A stretch of 9,930 bases of DNA from Bacteroidales bacterium (GTDB taxonomy: Bacteria > Bacteroidota > Bacteroidia > Bacteroidales > UBA932): NCBI GenBank assembly GCA_013335275.1, contig JAAXVX010000033.1, positions 1 to 9,930 on the forward strand. The letters are read 5' to 3'. A model generated the notes under the pieces. It was given only the letters and a program-made list of their open reading frames with translations, had not been told where the DNA came from and did not search any database. Both the position numbers and the translations under genes were made by a program. Positions 1 through 6,147 of the stretch are shown one piece after another. The number at the start of each line of letters is the position of its first letter. The stretch's first letter is position 1.

Positions 1-873
1 CTTAAGGGCAGAAGAGTAGGCCACCATGCATGAAGTGTCATGTGTTGCTTCAATGAGGTTGTATGCTAGTTTTAAATCCCAGCCAGTTATTTTTCTTATG
101 TGATAAATGCAGGCCTCTGCATATCCGGGTTCCGATGTTATACCTGTGCCTATTGCAGTTGCACCCATATTGATATACAGCAGCTCTCTGGAAGCCTTGT
201 CGAGTCTCCTGAGTTCGTGCTTCATTGCCGATGCGAAAGCACCGAAACTCTGCCCTAACGTCATTGGAACTGCGTCCTGAAGCTGGGTTCTCCCCATTTT
301 AATAATTCCTGAAAACTCTTTCTCTTTCTCTTCAAAAGATGCAATGAGTTTTTCAAGAGCCTCTCTTACCTCAAAGTGTGTTATATAAAGCCCGATGTGC
401 ATCGCGCTTGGATATGCGTCATTGGTGGACTGCGCCATGTTTACATGGTCGTTGGGGCTGCAAAACTCATACTGGCCGCGTTGTTTTCCCATTATCTCCA
501 GCGCTCTGTTTGCAATAACCTCGTTTGCGTTCATATTGACAGATGTACCTGCGCCTCCTTGTATCATATCAATAGGAAACTGTTCCAGATGCTTGCCTTC
601 CATTAGCTCTTTACAAGCTTCAACAATTGCATCTTTGATATTTTCATCTACAAGTCCAATTTCGTGGTTTGCCAGAATTGCACCCATTTTAACTATACCC
701 AAAGCCTTAACATATTGTGGATAGTTAGAAAGAAGCTGACGACTGATGTCAAAATTTTCAATACATCTGAGAGTTTGTACTCCAAAAAGTGCCTCAACAG
801 GAACGCTTTTGTCTCCTAGAAGATCATGTTCAAGCCTGGTCTTGCCGCTTGTTTTGAAACTGTAATTGCTCAT
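1..873 (-). CDS. aspA: Aspartate ammonia-lyase (aspartase), N-terminal part, cut by window edge
   Basis: The enzyme reversibly deaminates L-aspartate to fumarate and ammonia in the cytoplasm. The ATG at 873 opens an uninterrupted frame of 291 codons to base 1, against roughly 470 residues for the family. Visible fumarase/aspartase-superfamily motifs are GTSVNMNANEV (109-119), HVNMAQSTND (143-152) and GRTQLQDAVP (194-203). The Gln in GRTQLQD (residue 197) is typical of aspartases; class II fumarases have His there (GRTH), so fumarase is disfavoured. The GSSxMPxKxNP catalytic loop lies beyond the left edge and cannot be checked. The gene follows trkA on the same strand after 129 bp and appears to have its own -7 element (899-906), so it is probably a separate transcription unit. 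In anaerobic Bacteroidota the fumarate can feed fumarate reductase. Family identity is near certain; full integrity is unknown. Confidence 0.95.
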   Translation of the reverse strand, partial: MSNYSFKTSGKTRLEHDLLGDKSVPVEALFGVQTLRCIENFDISRQLLSNYPQYVKALGIVKMGAILANHEIGLVDENIKDAIVEACKELMEGKHLEQFPIDMIQGGAGTSVNMNANEVIANRALEIMGKQRGQYEFCSPNDHVNMAQSTNDAYPSAMHIGLYITHFEVREALEKLIASFEEKEKEFSGIIKMGRTQLQDAVPMTLGQSFGAFASAMKHELRRLDKASRELLYINMGATAIGTGITSEPGYAEACIYHIRKITGWDLKLAYNLIEATHDTSCMVAYSSALK

Positions 874-898
874 AATTGCCTAAATAAAATTAATTCGG

Positions 899-906
899 CA
901 AAGATA
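899..906 (-). promoter_or_regulatory. Probable -7 promoter element of aspA
   Basis: On the minus strand these bases read TATCTTTG, an exact match to the Bacteroidota sigma -7 consensus TAnnTTTG. Transcription would start near 895, giving a leader of about 20 nt before the aspA ATG. No good TTTG/TTG -33 element sits 19-21 bp upstream; a TTG at 921-923 is only 14 bp away. The call rests on the -7 match and its position. Confidence 0.45.
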
Positions 907-921
907 ATAAATTGTTATCTC

Positions 922-970
922 AACAGCACCGTTTTATTAAAAATTATAATAAAAAGGAGCCGTTACTGTT
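922..970. repeat. Imperfect inverted repeat (long hairpin) between trkA and aspA
   Basis: The outer arms 922-931 and 961-970 pair at 8 of 10 positions. The inner arms ttttatta (932-939) and taataaaa (947-954) are perfectly complementary around a 7-nt loop, with a 6-nt bulge at 955-960. The structure begins 33 nt after the trkA stop and ends upstream of the aspA -7 element, so it could fold at the 3' end of a trkA mRNA. No U-tract follows on the minus strand, so it is not a textbook intrinsic terminator. The inner stem is all A/T and could be partly chance. Confidence 0.35.
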
Positions 971-1002
971 TTAATTTATCGAATTATGAAGTTAAATGAA
1001 TA

Positions 1003-2352
1003 TCAGGCGAAGAATTTGTTCACCTTGGCAAGTGCCGATGGCAGCGAGAATACCACTACGCGGTCGTATGGCATTATTTCTGTGTCTCCCACCGCTATAA
1101 AGCTTTGTGTTCCGCGGATTACCCCGCCAATGACAGCATCTTTCGGAAATCCTATATTGCGGAGCTTGTCCTTTGTAATGTTACTGTTTGGATTGACAAT
1201 AAATTCAAGAATTTCCGCATCGGAGCCATTAAGACATTTAATGGACTGAACCTTGTTTGAAAGGGTGAAACGGAAAATACGGCTTGCTGTAATGAGCTTT
1301 TTGTTAATTACGGCATCTACGCCCATACCTTCCGCAAGCTTAATATAATCGATATTTTCTACTTCTGCGATTGTCTTGGCAACGCCCATTTTCTTAGCCA
1401 TCACGCAAGAGAGGATATTTGTTTCCGAACTGCTTGTCACTGCAACAAAGGCGTCAAAATCGTTTACGTCTTCTTCGATGAGCAGGTCGGTATTTCTGGC
1501 ATCGCCATTTATTACCAGTGTTTTGTTAAGTCTTTCGTTTAAAACATCACACCTGTCTCTGCGGCGTTCTATGAGTTTTATGTAGTCGACAGATGTCTCA
1601 AGCTTTTTGGCAACCATTTCGCCAATCCGTCCGCCGCCAACAATCATCAGCCTTTTAACATCAATATTGTTTTTGCCGGAATATGTCATAACCTCCTGCA
1701 CTCCGCTACGTTTGGAAATTACGAATACCAGGTCCCTCTCTTTAAATTTAGTTGAAGCACGGGGTATAATTGTATGTCCGTCACGCGCAATAGCAACGGC
1801 TCTGTAGATAAGCTCAACACCGGGTTTTGAATAGTCGGATAAAGTTTTGTCAATCAGGGGAGCTCCGTCGTCGAGTCTGAAAACGATAAGCTGGAGTTTT
1901 CCTCCCGAAAAATCCATAAATTCAGAAGTTCCTGTTTGCTTAAGCAGGTCAATGATTTCATGAGATGCAATTTTTTCGGGATAAAAGAGAAGGTCAATAC
2001 CCATCTCTGTAAAAAGCAGCTTATTTTCGTTCTTGAGATATTCGTCATTGTTTATACGGGCAGTAACCTTGCCTGCTCCCATTTTCTTGGCGAGCATAGC
2101 GCTTATAATATTGACATCCTGCTCCTGAGCCGGACTTACGGCAATAAACAAATCGGATTTTCTTACTTCGGCTTTTTCAAGTGTAGTGATAGAGGTTGGA
2201 GAACCATATATTGGGATAATGTCTGCGATTTCGCCAACATGATTCAACCTGCTCTCATCGCTGTCTATAACGGTGAGCTCATGATCCTCATTGCCGAGCA
2301 TCTTGGCCAGGTGGGTACCTACATCTCCAGCACCGGCTATAATAATTTTCAT
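1003..2352 (-). CDS. trkA: Trk system potassium uptake regulatory protein TrkA
   Basis: TrkA is the cytoplasmic NAD(H)-binding gating subunit of the TrkH/KtrB-type K+ channel. At 449 residues it has the full tandem arrangement of two RCK units. The first TrkA-N Rossmann domain covers about 1-125, with GAGDVG at 7-12 and the acidic Asp30 at the end of beta-2. TrkA-C 1 covers about 140-215. The second Rossmann domain covers about 234-350, with GGGRIG at 239-244 and Glu262. TrkA-C 2 covers about 365-445. Both glycine motifs are intact, so both halves should bind nucleotide. The start follows the DUF2795 stop by 10 bp, implying co-transcription. The membrane subunit TrkH, often next to trkA in Bacteroidota, is not downstream here; aspA is, after a gap with a hairpin. 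A trkH must lie elsewhere for this protein to work in uptake. Confidence 0.96.
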   Translation of the reverse strand: MKIIIAGAGDVGTHLAKMLGNEDHELTVIDSDESRLNHVGEIADIIPIYGSPTSITTLEKAEVRKSDLFIAVSPAQEQDVNIISAMLAKKMGAGKVTARINNDEYLKNENKLLFTEMGIDLLFYPEKIASHEIIDLLKQTGTSEFMDFSGGKLQLIVFRLDDGAPLIDKTLSDYSKPGVELIYRAVAIARDGHTIIPRASTKFKERDLVFVISKRSGVQEVMTYSGKNNIDVKRLMIVGGGRIGEMVAKKLETSVDYIKLIERRRDRCDVLNERLNKTLVINGDARNTDLLIEEDVNDFDAFVAVTSSSETNILSCVMAKKMGVAKTIAEVENIDYIKLAEGMGVDAVINKKLITASRIFRFTLSNKVQSIKCLNGSDAEILEFIVNPNSNITKDKLRNIGFPKDAVIGGVIRGTQSFIAVGDTEIMPYDRVVVFSLPSALAKVNKFFA

Positions 2353-2362
2353 AGATTATATT

Positions 2363-2584
2363 TTAGTACTCCTCTTCGTTAAAGAAAAAGTCCTCTTTAC
2401 TTGGATAATCAGGCCAGATGTCTTCAATGCTATCGTAAACCTCACCATCGTCCTCAAGATCCTCTAGATTTTCAATTACTTCCAAAGGTGCTCCTGATCG
2501 TGTAGCATAGTCTATCAACTCCTCTTTGGTGGCAGGCCAAGGTGCATCTTCGAGTTTAGAAGCCAATTCAAGTGTCCAGTACAT
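2363..2584 (-). CDS. Small acidic DUF2795-family protein
   Basis: This is a 73-residue acidic protein with no signal peptide or membrane segment. It starts MYWTLELASKLEDAPWPATK and ends in a strongly acidic tail (DFFFNEEEY). The pattern APWPATKEELIDYATRSGAP followed by an acidic second half is what I recall of the DUF2795 family, well conserved in Bacteroidota. Its molecular role is unknown to me. It is the first gene of a probable two-gene unit with trkA, whose start is 10 bp beyond its stop, and a plausible promoter lies at 2636-2665. The size, conserved motif and operon position make it a real gene. Any link to K+ transport rests on adjacency alone. Confidence 0.88.
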   Translation of the reverse strand: MYWTLELASKLEDAPWPATKEELIDYATRSGAPLEVIENLEDLEDDGEVYDSIEDIWPDYPSKEDFFFNEEEY

Positions 2585-2635
2585 AAGGCTAAAAGATTAA
2601 ATATTAAGCAGTTGCGATAATGTGAAATTAGTGTG

Positions 2636-2665
2636 CGAAGATAACTATTAAATTTTAATTTGCAA
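2636..2665 (-). promoter_or_regulatory. Probable promoter of the DUF2795-trkA unit
   Basis: On the minus strand GTTG (TTG at 2665-2663) is followed after exactly 19 bp by TATCTTCG (2643-2636), which matches TAnnTTTG with one mismatch. This is the spacing expected for a Bacteroidota -33/-7 pair. Transcription would start near 2632, with a leader of about 47 nt before the ATG at 2584. The element lies just beyond the stop of the upstream adenosyltransferase gene, splitting the same-strand genes into two units. Confidence 0.5.
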
Positions 2666-2667
2666 CT

Positions 2668-3213
2668 TTATTGATACCAAAAATCATCAGTAATACCATT
2701 TACCATAGCTAAGTATCTGGCATACACAAATAAATAATCCGAAAGTCTGTTAAGATACTTTACTCCGGGTTCGACTCTTGATTCCGATAACAAAGCAATA
2801 CAGGATCTTTCTGCTCTCCTGCATACTGTCCTTGCAATATGACATTCTGCAGCAACTCTTGGCCTCTCGGGAAGAATAAATGCGGTTTGTTCCGGAAGGG
2901 CAGCAACCATTTCGTCTATCTGGCTTTCCAAAAATTCAATTTCAACATTTTGAAACTGTTTAAGTTTTGCGGCACCATGTTCGTCTGCAGCGAGGTGTGC
3001 AGCAACAAGCATAAGATTTGCCTGAATCCGCCTCAGATTTTCGTGGTAAGGGGAGCCAAAAGCGTCGGCACGTATCAAGGCAATATGAGAAATTAATTCA
3101 TCTACGTTGCCGTATGCATTTACACGAGGGTCGTCCTTGCTCACCCTTGCACCTCCCACAAGGGATGTCTTGCCCTTGTCTCCGGTCTTTGTGTATATGT
3201 TCATATCTTTCAT
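2668..3213 (-). CDS. PduO-type ATP:cob(I)alamin adenosyltransferase
   Basis: The enzyme transfers the 5'-deoxyadenosyl group from ATP to cob(I)alamin, giving adenosylcobalamin, the cofactor of methylmalonyl-CoA mutase and diol dehydratases. At 181 residues it is a normal-length member of the PduO/MMAB trimeric family. It carries the N-terminal ATP motif YTKTGDKGKTSLVGGARVSK (7-26), then AYGNVDEL (33-40), HIARTVCRRAER (125-136) and YLNRLSDYLFV (153-163). Arg128, Arg132, Arg133 and Glu135 align with the ATP-binding residues known in human MMAB. The segment FILPERPRV (112-120) lacks the Gly-Gly usual after FILP in this family. The start is 20 bp after the ABC ATPase stop, so it is the last gene of the mqnB-mqnD-ABC run. 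Met4 is an alternative start. Confidence 0.94.
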   Translation of the reverse strand: MKDMNIYTKTGDKGKTSLVGGARVSKDDPRVNAYGNVDELISHIALIRADAFGSPYHENLRRIQANLMLVAAHLAADEHGAAKLKQFQNVEIEFLESQIDEMVAALPEQTAFILPERPRVAAECHIARTVCRRAERSCIALLSESRVEPGVKYLNRLSDYLFVYARYLAMVNGITDDFWYQ

Positions 3214-3233
3214 AACTCTTTACATTTGATAAA

Positions 3234-3941
3234 TTAAGAGTGCTTTACAGGATTCGGATTTACCTCGTCCGACTCAATATGGCCGTCCCTGAGGCGTATA
3301 ATCCTGTGTGCATGTTTTGCAATGTCCTCTTCGTGTGTTACAACGATAATTGTGTTCCCTTTGTTGTGAATTGCTTCAAAAAGTTTCATTATGTCAACGG
3401 AAGTTTTTGAATCCAGATTACCTGTAGGCTCGTCGGCAAGTATTATCGAAGGCTTGTTTACAAGTGCCCGTGCAACAGCAACTCTTTGTCTCTGACCTCC
3501 GGACAGTTCGTTAGGTTTGTGGTGCATACGGTCCGTTAAGTCTACGCTTTCAAGTGCCTTCTCGGCCCGGATGTCTCTGCCTTTTTTTGATTCTCCCGAG
3601 TATATCAGGGGAAGTGCAACATTTTCGAGGGCAGAATATCTTGGAAGGAGGTTAAATGACTGAAAGATAAAACCAATCTCTTTGTTTCTTACCTCGGCAA
3701 GCGCATTATCATTCATCTGTGAAACATCTGTTCCGTTAAGAATGTAAGTTCCTCCCGATGGACTGTCAAGGCAGCCAAGGATGTTCATCATAGTGGATTT
3801 GCCGGAGCCCGACGGACCCATAATGGCAACATATTCATTATCATGTATTGTGAGATCAACTCCGTCAAGAGCCCTCACCTCTTGTGTGCCAACTTTATAA
3901 TACTTCTTAATTCCCTGGATTTTAATAATATCGATGCTCAT
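3234..3941 (-). CDS. ABC transporter ATP-binding protein, MacB/LolD-like
   Basis: This 235-residue stand-alone nucleotide-binding subunit hydrolyses ATP to drive a membrane permease. All motifs are intact: Walker [10 protein letters not shown] (42-50), Q-loop Gln94, signature LSGGQ (146-150), Walker B IILADEP (166-172), D-loop GNLD (174-177) and H-loop His203. The pattern [13 protein letters not shown] followed by [13 protein letters not shown] places it in the MacB/LolD (type VII, mechanotransmission) group, whose permeases act in lipoprotein release or export of lipids, peptides or drugs. No FtsX/MacB-like permease is adjacent: mqnD lies 25 bp upstream and the adenosyltransferase 20 bp downstream. 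Either the permease is encoded elsewhere or the subunit is shared. The substrate cannot be assigned from sequence. Confidence 0.93.
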   Translation of the reverse strand: MSIDIIKIQGIKKYYKVGTQEVRALDGVDLTIHDNEYVAIMGPSGSGKSTMMNILGCLDSPSGGTYILNGTDVSQMNDNALAEVRNKEIGFIFQSFNLLPRYSALENVALPLIYSGESKKGRDIRAEKALESVDLTDRMHHKPNELSGGQRQRVAVARALVNKPSIILADEPTGNLDSKTSVDIMKLFEAIHNKGNTIIVVTHEEDIAKHAHRIIRLRDGHIESDEVNPNPVKHS

Positions 3942-3966
3942 TGGATCTGATTTTTAATTCGTGAAT

Positions 3967-4824
3967 CTACAAAATAAAGAGATTATCCCTCATACAAATT
4001 TCAGGATTAATTTCCAGTACTCTTTTGTATAATGTATTAACTGCCTTTTCTCCCTCTGTTCCTATGTCGATGCTGTAGTCGTTTACAAATAATGCTATAT
4101 GCTTTTTCTGAATATCGGCATCCATCTCCTGTGCGTTCTCTGCAACATATCTTTGAGAAAGGCTTGGATTTTCCATGGCAAAACGGATACTCCTGTTTAA
4201 AACCCTGTTTACCTTTTGCTGGATATCAGGGGAGAATGAACGCAAAATTGCTATTCCGCCAAGCGGGATGGGAACGCCTGCAGAGTTTTGCCAAAAAGCA
4301 CCCAGGTCCTCGATGAGTCTCAGACCTTTATTCCGGTAAGTAAACCTGCCCTCATGTATTAACACTCCGGCATCGTAATGGCCTGCCATTACTTCGCTTT
4401 CGACAGAAGAAAAAATTATGGGAGATTTATCTGTAATTTCGGGAAACGCAAGTTTTAAGAGAAGTGCACCGGTAGTCATCTCACCGGGAATTGCAACTTT
4501 GGCCATGGAAATTTTTTCCCGGTCCGGTGTCCCGTCCGGTTTGAACAAATTGCTGCCTTCCGGAGCAACAAACAGCGGGCCGTTATTGTAACCCAGGGCA
4601 CTTCCTGCACGAAGCATCGCGTATCTGTCGCACAAATAGAAAAATGCATGATAACTTAACTTGCACATATCGTACAAGCCCCTGGCCGCTCCCTTGTTGA
4701 GCTGTTCCACATCGGCAAGCTCAACAGTGAATTCCAGCCCTTCGGTATCAATGAGCCCATGTACCATTGCGTGAAATGCAAAGGTATCGTTTGGACAGGG
4801 AGAGTAGGCTAAATTAAGTTTCAT
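3967..4824 (-). CDS. mqnD: 1,4-dihydroxy-6-naphthoate synthase (MqnD)
   Basis: MqnD converts cyclic dehypoxanthinyl futalosine to 1,4-dihydroxy-6-naphthoate in the futalosine pathway of menaquinone synthesis. The 285-residue protein has the periplasmic-binding-protein-like fold typical of MqnA/MqnD, and the N-terminal SPCPNDTFAFHA (8-19) is diagnostic of MqnD. GEMTTG (114-119), LIHEGRFTY (155-163) and PIPLGG (185-190) are further conserved blocks; His157 of LIHE corresponds to the proposed catalytic histidine. The absence of a signal peptide fits a cytoplasmic enzyme rather than a transporter binding protein. Its ATG overlaps the mqnB stop by 4 bp (ATGA), indicating translational coupling with the futalosine hydrolase. 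The other pathway genes (mqnA, mqnC, mqnE) are not in the window. Confidence 0.95.
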   Translation of the reverse strand: MKLNLAYSPCPNDTFAFHAMVHGLIDTEGLEFTVELADVEQLNKGAARGLYDMCKLSYHAFFYLCDRYAMLRAGSALGYNNGPLFVAPEGSNLFKPDGTPDREKISMAKVAIPGEMTTGALLLKLAFPEITDKSPIIFSSVESEVMAGHYDAGVLIHEGRFTYRNKGLRLIEDLGAFWQNSAGVPIPLGGIAILRSFSPDIQQKVNRVLNRSIRFAMENPSLSQRYVAENAQEMDADIQKKHIALFVNDYSIDIGTEGEKAVNTLYKRVLEINPEICMRDNLFIL

Positions 4825-5498
4825 TCAGACAGGGCCTCCATCAGTATTTTGACTGCTGTTTTCAAAGAGTCCAGGGCAAGAGGAATGTTCCACATGACCC
4901 GGTTGCGCTCGCCTACCTCATTTGAAACAGAGCGAAGTTCTATAAATGGAATCTTTTCAAGTATTGACACATAGAAAAATGCTGCCCCCTCCATGCTCTC
5001 TATCTGAGCTGTAAAATCTTTTTTCAGCTGTATCGTCTTTTCCGGCAGGCCGCTAACCGTTTGTACAGTTACTGCAGATGCTTTTTTGTAAATTGACATT
5101 GCCTCTTCGACCACGGGTGAAAGGGTAGGAGCATAGAGTGCACCGCCTTTAAACGGATGGGTGTCGGCATCTAAAATCTTATAATCAAAAAGCGTCTGAA
5201 ACCCGCCATAAGTCTCAAATCCTAAGTCGCCAAAAAATTCTTTGTCCACTCTGGCTACGGTCCCGATTGGAAAATCGGAGCTAAAGCTGCCGGCAATTCC
5301 AATGTTAACTGCAAGATCAAAAACAACCGGTGAACTGTTAAAAATTTTTGTGAGTTTGTAACTTGTAGAAGTGGTTCCAATGCCTGTGAGCATATATGTT
5401 ATATCGAGCCCGTACTGCTCACTTTTGGAAAGAGAGTTGAATGCCTGCCTGGCAGTAATAAGTTCCTCTTCCTCAGCTGCGGTAATGAGTATTCTCAT
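4821..5498 (-). CDS. mqnB: Futalosine hydrolase (MqnB)
   Basis: MqnB cleaves futalosine into hypoxanthine and dehypoxanthine futalosine, in the branch where aminofutalosine is deaminated first. The 225-residue protein belongs to the nucleoside phosphorylase/MTA-SAH nucleosidase fold: GIAGSF (67-72) lies in the ribose/purine-site region, and IESMEGAA (166-173) carries the typical Glu-Met-Glu ribose-binding pattern. RSVSNEVGERN (189-199) follows at the usual catalytic-loop position. The ATG at 5498 is chosen because it begins MRILITAA, like the first beta strand of homologues. The frame stays open to a GTG at 5528, which would add ten unusual residues (MQYYKKIDYQ) and would overlap the -7 element proposed for this gene. 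mqnD overlaps its stop by 4 bp. Possible confusion is with a generic MTA/SAH nucleosidase, but mqnD adjacency makes MqnB very likely. Confidence 0.93.
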   Translation of the reverse strand: MRILITAAEEEELITARQAFNSLSKSEQYGLDITYMLTGIGTTSTSYKLTKIFNSSPVVFDLAVNIGIAGSFSSDFPIGTVARVDKEFFGDLGFETYGGFQTLFDYKILDADTHPFKGGALYAPTLSPVVEEAMSIYKKASAVTVQTVSGLPEKTIQLKKDFTAQIESMEGAAFFYVSILEKIPFIELRSVSNEVGERNRVMWNIPLALDSLKTAVKILMEALSE

Positions 5499-5527
5499 CT
5501 GGTAATCTATTTTTTTGTAATATTGCA

Positions 5528-5559
5528 CGAAATTAGTTAATTATTATGGCATATACAAA
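5528..5559 (-). promoter_or_regulatory. Probable promoter of the mqnB-mqnD-ABC-adenosyltransferase run
   Basis: On the minus strand TTTG (5559-5556) is followed after 20 bp by TAATTTCG (5535-5528), one mismatch from TAnnTTTG. Transcription would begin near 5524, with a leader of about 26 nt before the ATG at 5498. The -33 element falls inside codons 4-5 of the divergent folE. An alternative is that the exact TATCTTTG at 5563-5556 is itself the -7 box, moving the start to about 5552. Confidence 0.42.
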
Positions 5560-6145
5560 GATAGAGCAGTACGACGAAGATATTACTCAACAACTTGCTG
5601 CTAATTACAAGAATATATTGAATTTAATAGAGGAGGACACCAGCCGCGAAGGGCTGGAAAAGACTCCGGAAAGAGTTGCAAAATCGATGCAGTTTCTCAC
5701 TCAGGGATATCAGGTGGACCCTGCAGCGATACTTAATTCTGCAAAGTTTAAGGAAGAGTATCAGCAGATAGTCCTTGTGAAGGATATAGAACTTTACTCT
5801 CTTTGCGAACACCATCTGCTCCCGTTCTACGGCAAGGCACATGTTGCATATATTCCTAACGGATACATTACGGGGCTGAGTAAGGTGGCAAGGGTTGTTG
5901 AGGCATACTCCAGACGCCTTCAGGTACAGGAGAGACTGACTGTTCAGATAAGAGACTGTATTCAGAATACCCTAAATCCGCTCGGAGTTGCCGTTGTTAT
6001 CGAAGCTTCGCATATGTGCATGCAGATAAGGGGTGTTCAAAAATTGAATTCAGTTACAACAACCTCGGCATTTACGGGTGCTTTTCTTAAAGATATCAAG
6101 ACCAGAGAGGAGTTTATGCACCTCATAGGAATTTCTGTACATTAG
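5546..6145 (+). CDS. folE: GTP cyclohydrolase I (FolE)
   Basis: FolE converts GTP to 7,8-dihydroneopterin triphosphate and formate, the entry step to tetrahydrofolate and possibly queuosine. The 199-residue protein is the classical type I enzyme: the zinc ligands Cys87, His90 (in CEHHLLP) and Cys158 (in SHMCM) are all present, as are catalytic His89 and His156. They keep the E. coli enzyme's spacing (Cys110/His113/Cys181, His112/His179), offset by 23 residues. RGVQK (162-166) and TSAFTGAF (173-180) complete the C-terminal signature. It is the only plus-strand gene among minus-strand units, 47 bp from mqnB and 2 bp stop-to-stop from the convergent kinase gene, so it is probably monocistronic. 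No convincing -33/-7 pair is visible; TAATATTG at 5518-5525 is a weak -7 candidate. Confidence 0.97.
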   Translation: MAYTKIEQYDEDITQQLAANYKNILNLIEEDTSREGLEKTPERVAKSMQFLTQGYQVDPAAILNSAKFKEEYQQIVLVKDIELYSLCEHHLLPFYGKAHVAYIPNGYITGLSKVARVVEAYSRRLQVQERLTVQIRDCIQNTLNPLGVAVVIEASHMCMQIRGVQKLNSVTTTSAFTGAFLKDIKTREEFMHLIGISVH

Positions 6146-6147
6146 CC

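Noticed and set aside
395..724. Plus-strand open frame of 109 codons opposite aspA
   Set aside because: aspA is continuous and motif-rich across this stretch; the shadow frame has no independent support.
1936..2382. Plus-strand open frame of 148 codons opposite trkA
   Set aside because: It lies across the start of a full-length TrkA and the end of the DUF2795 gene, and shows no protein motif.
5499..5528. GTG at 5528 as the start of mqnB, adding ten residues
   Set aside because: The extra residues precede the conserved first beta strand and overlap the proposed -7 box; the ATG at 5498 fits better.
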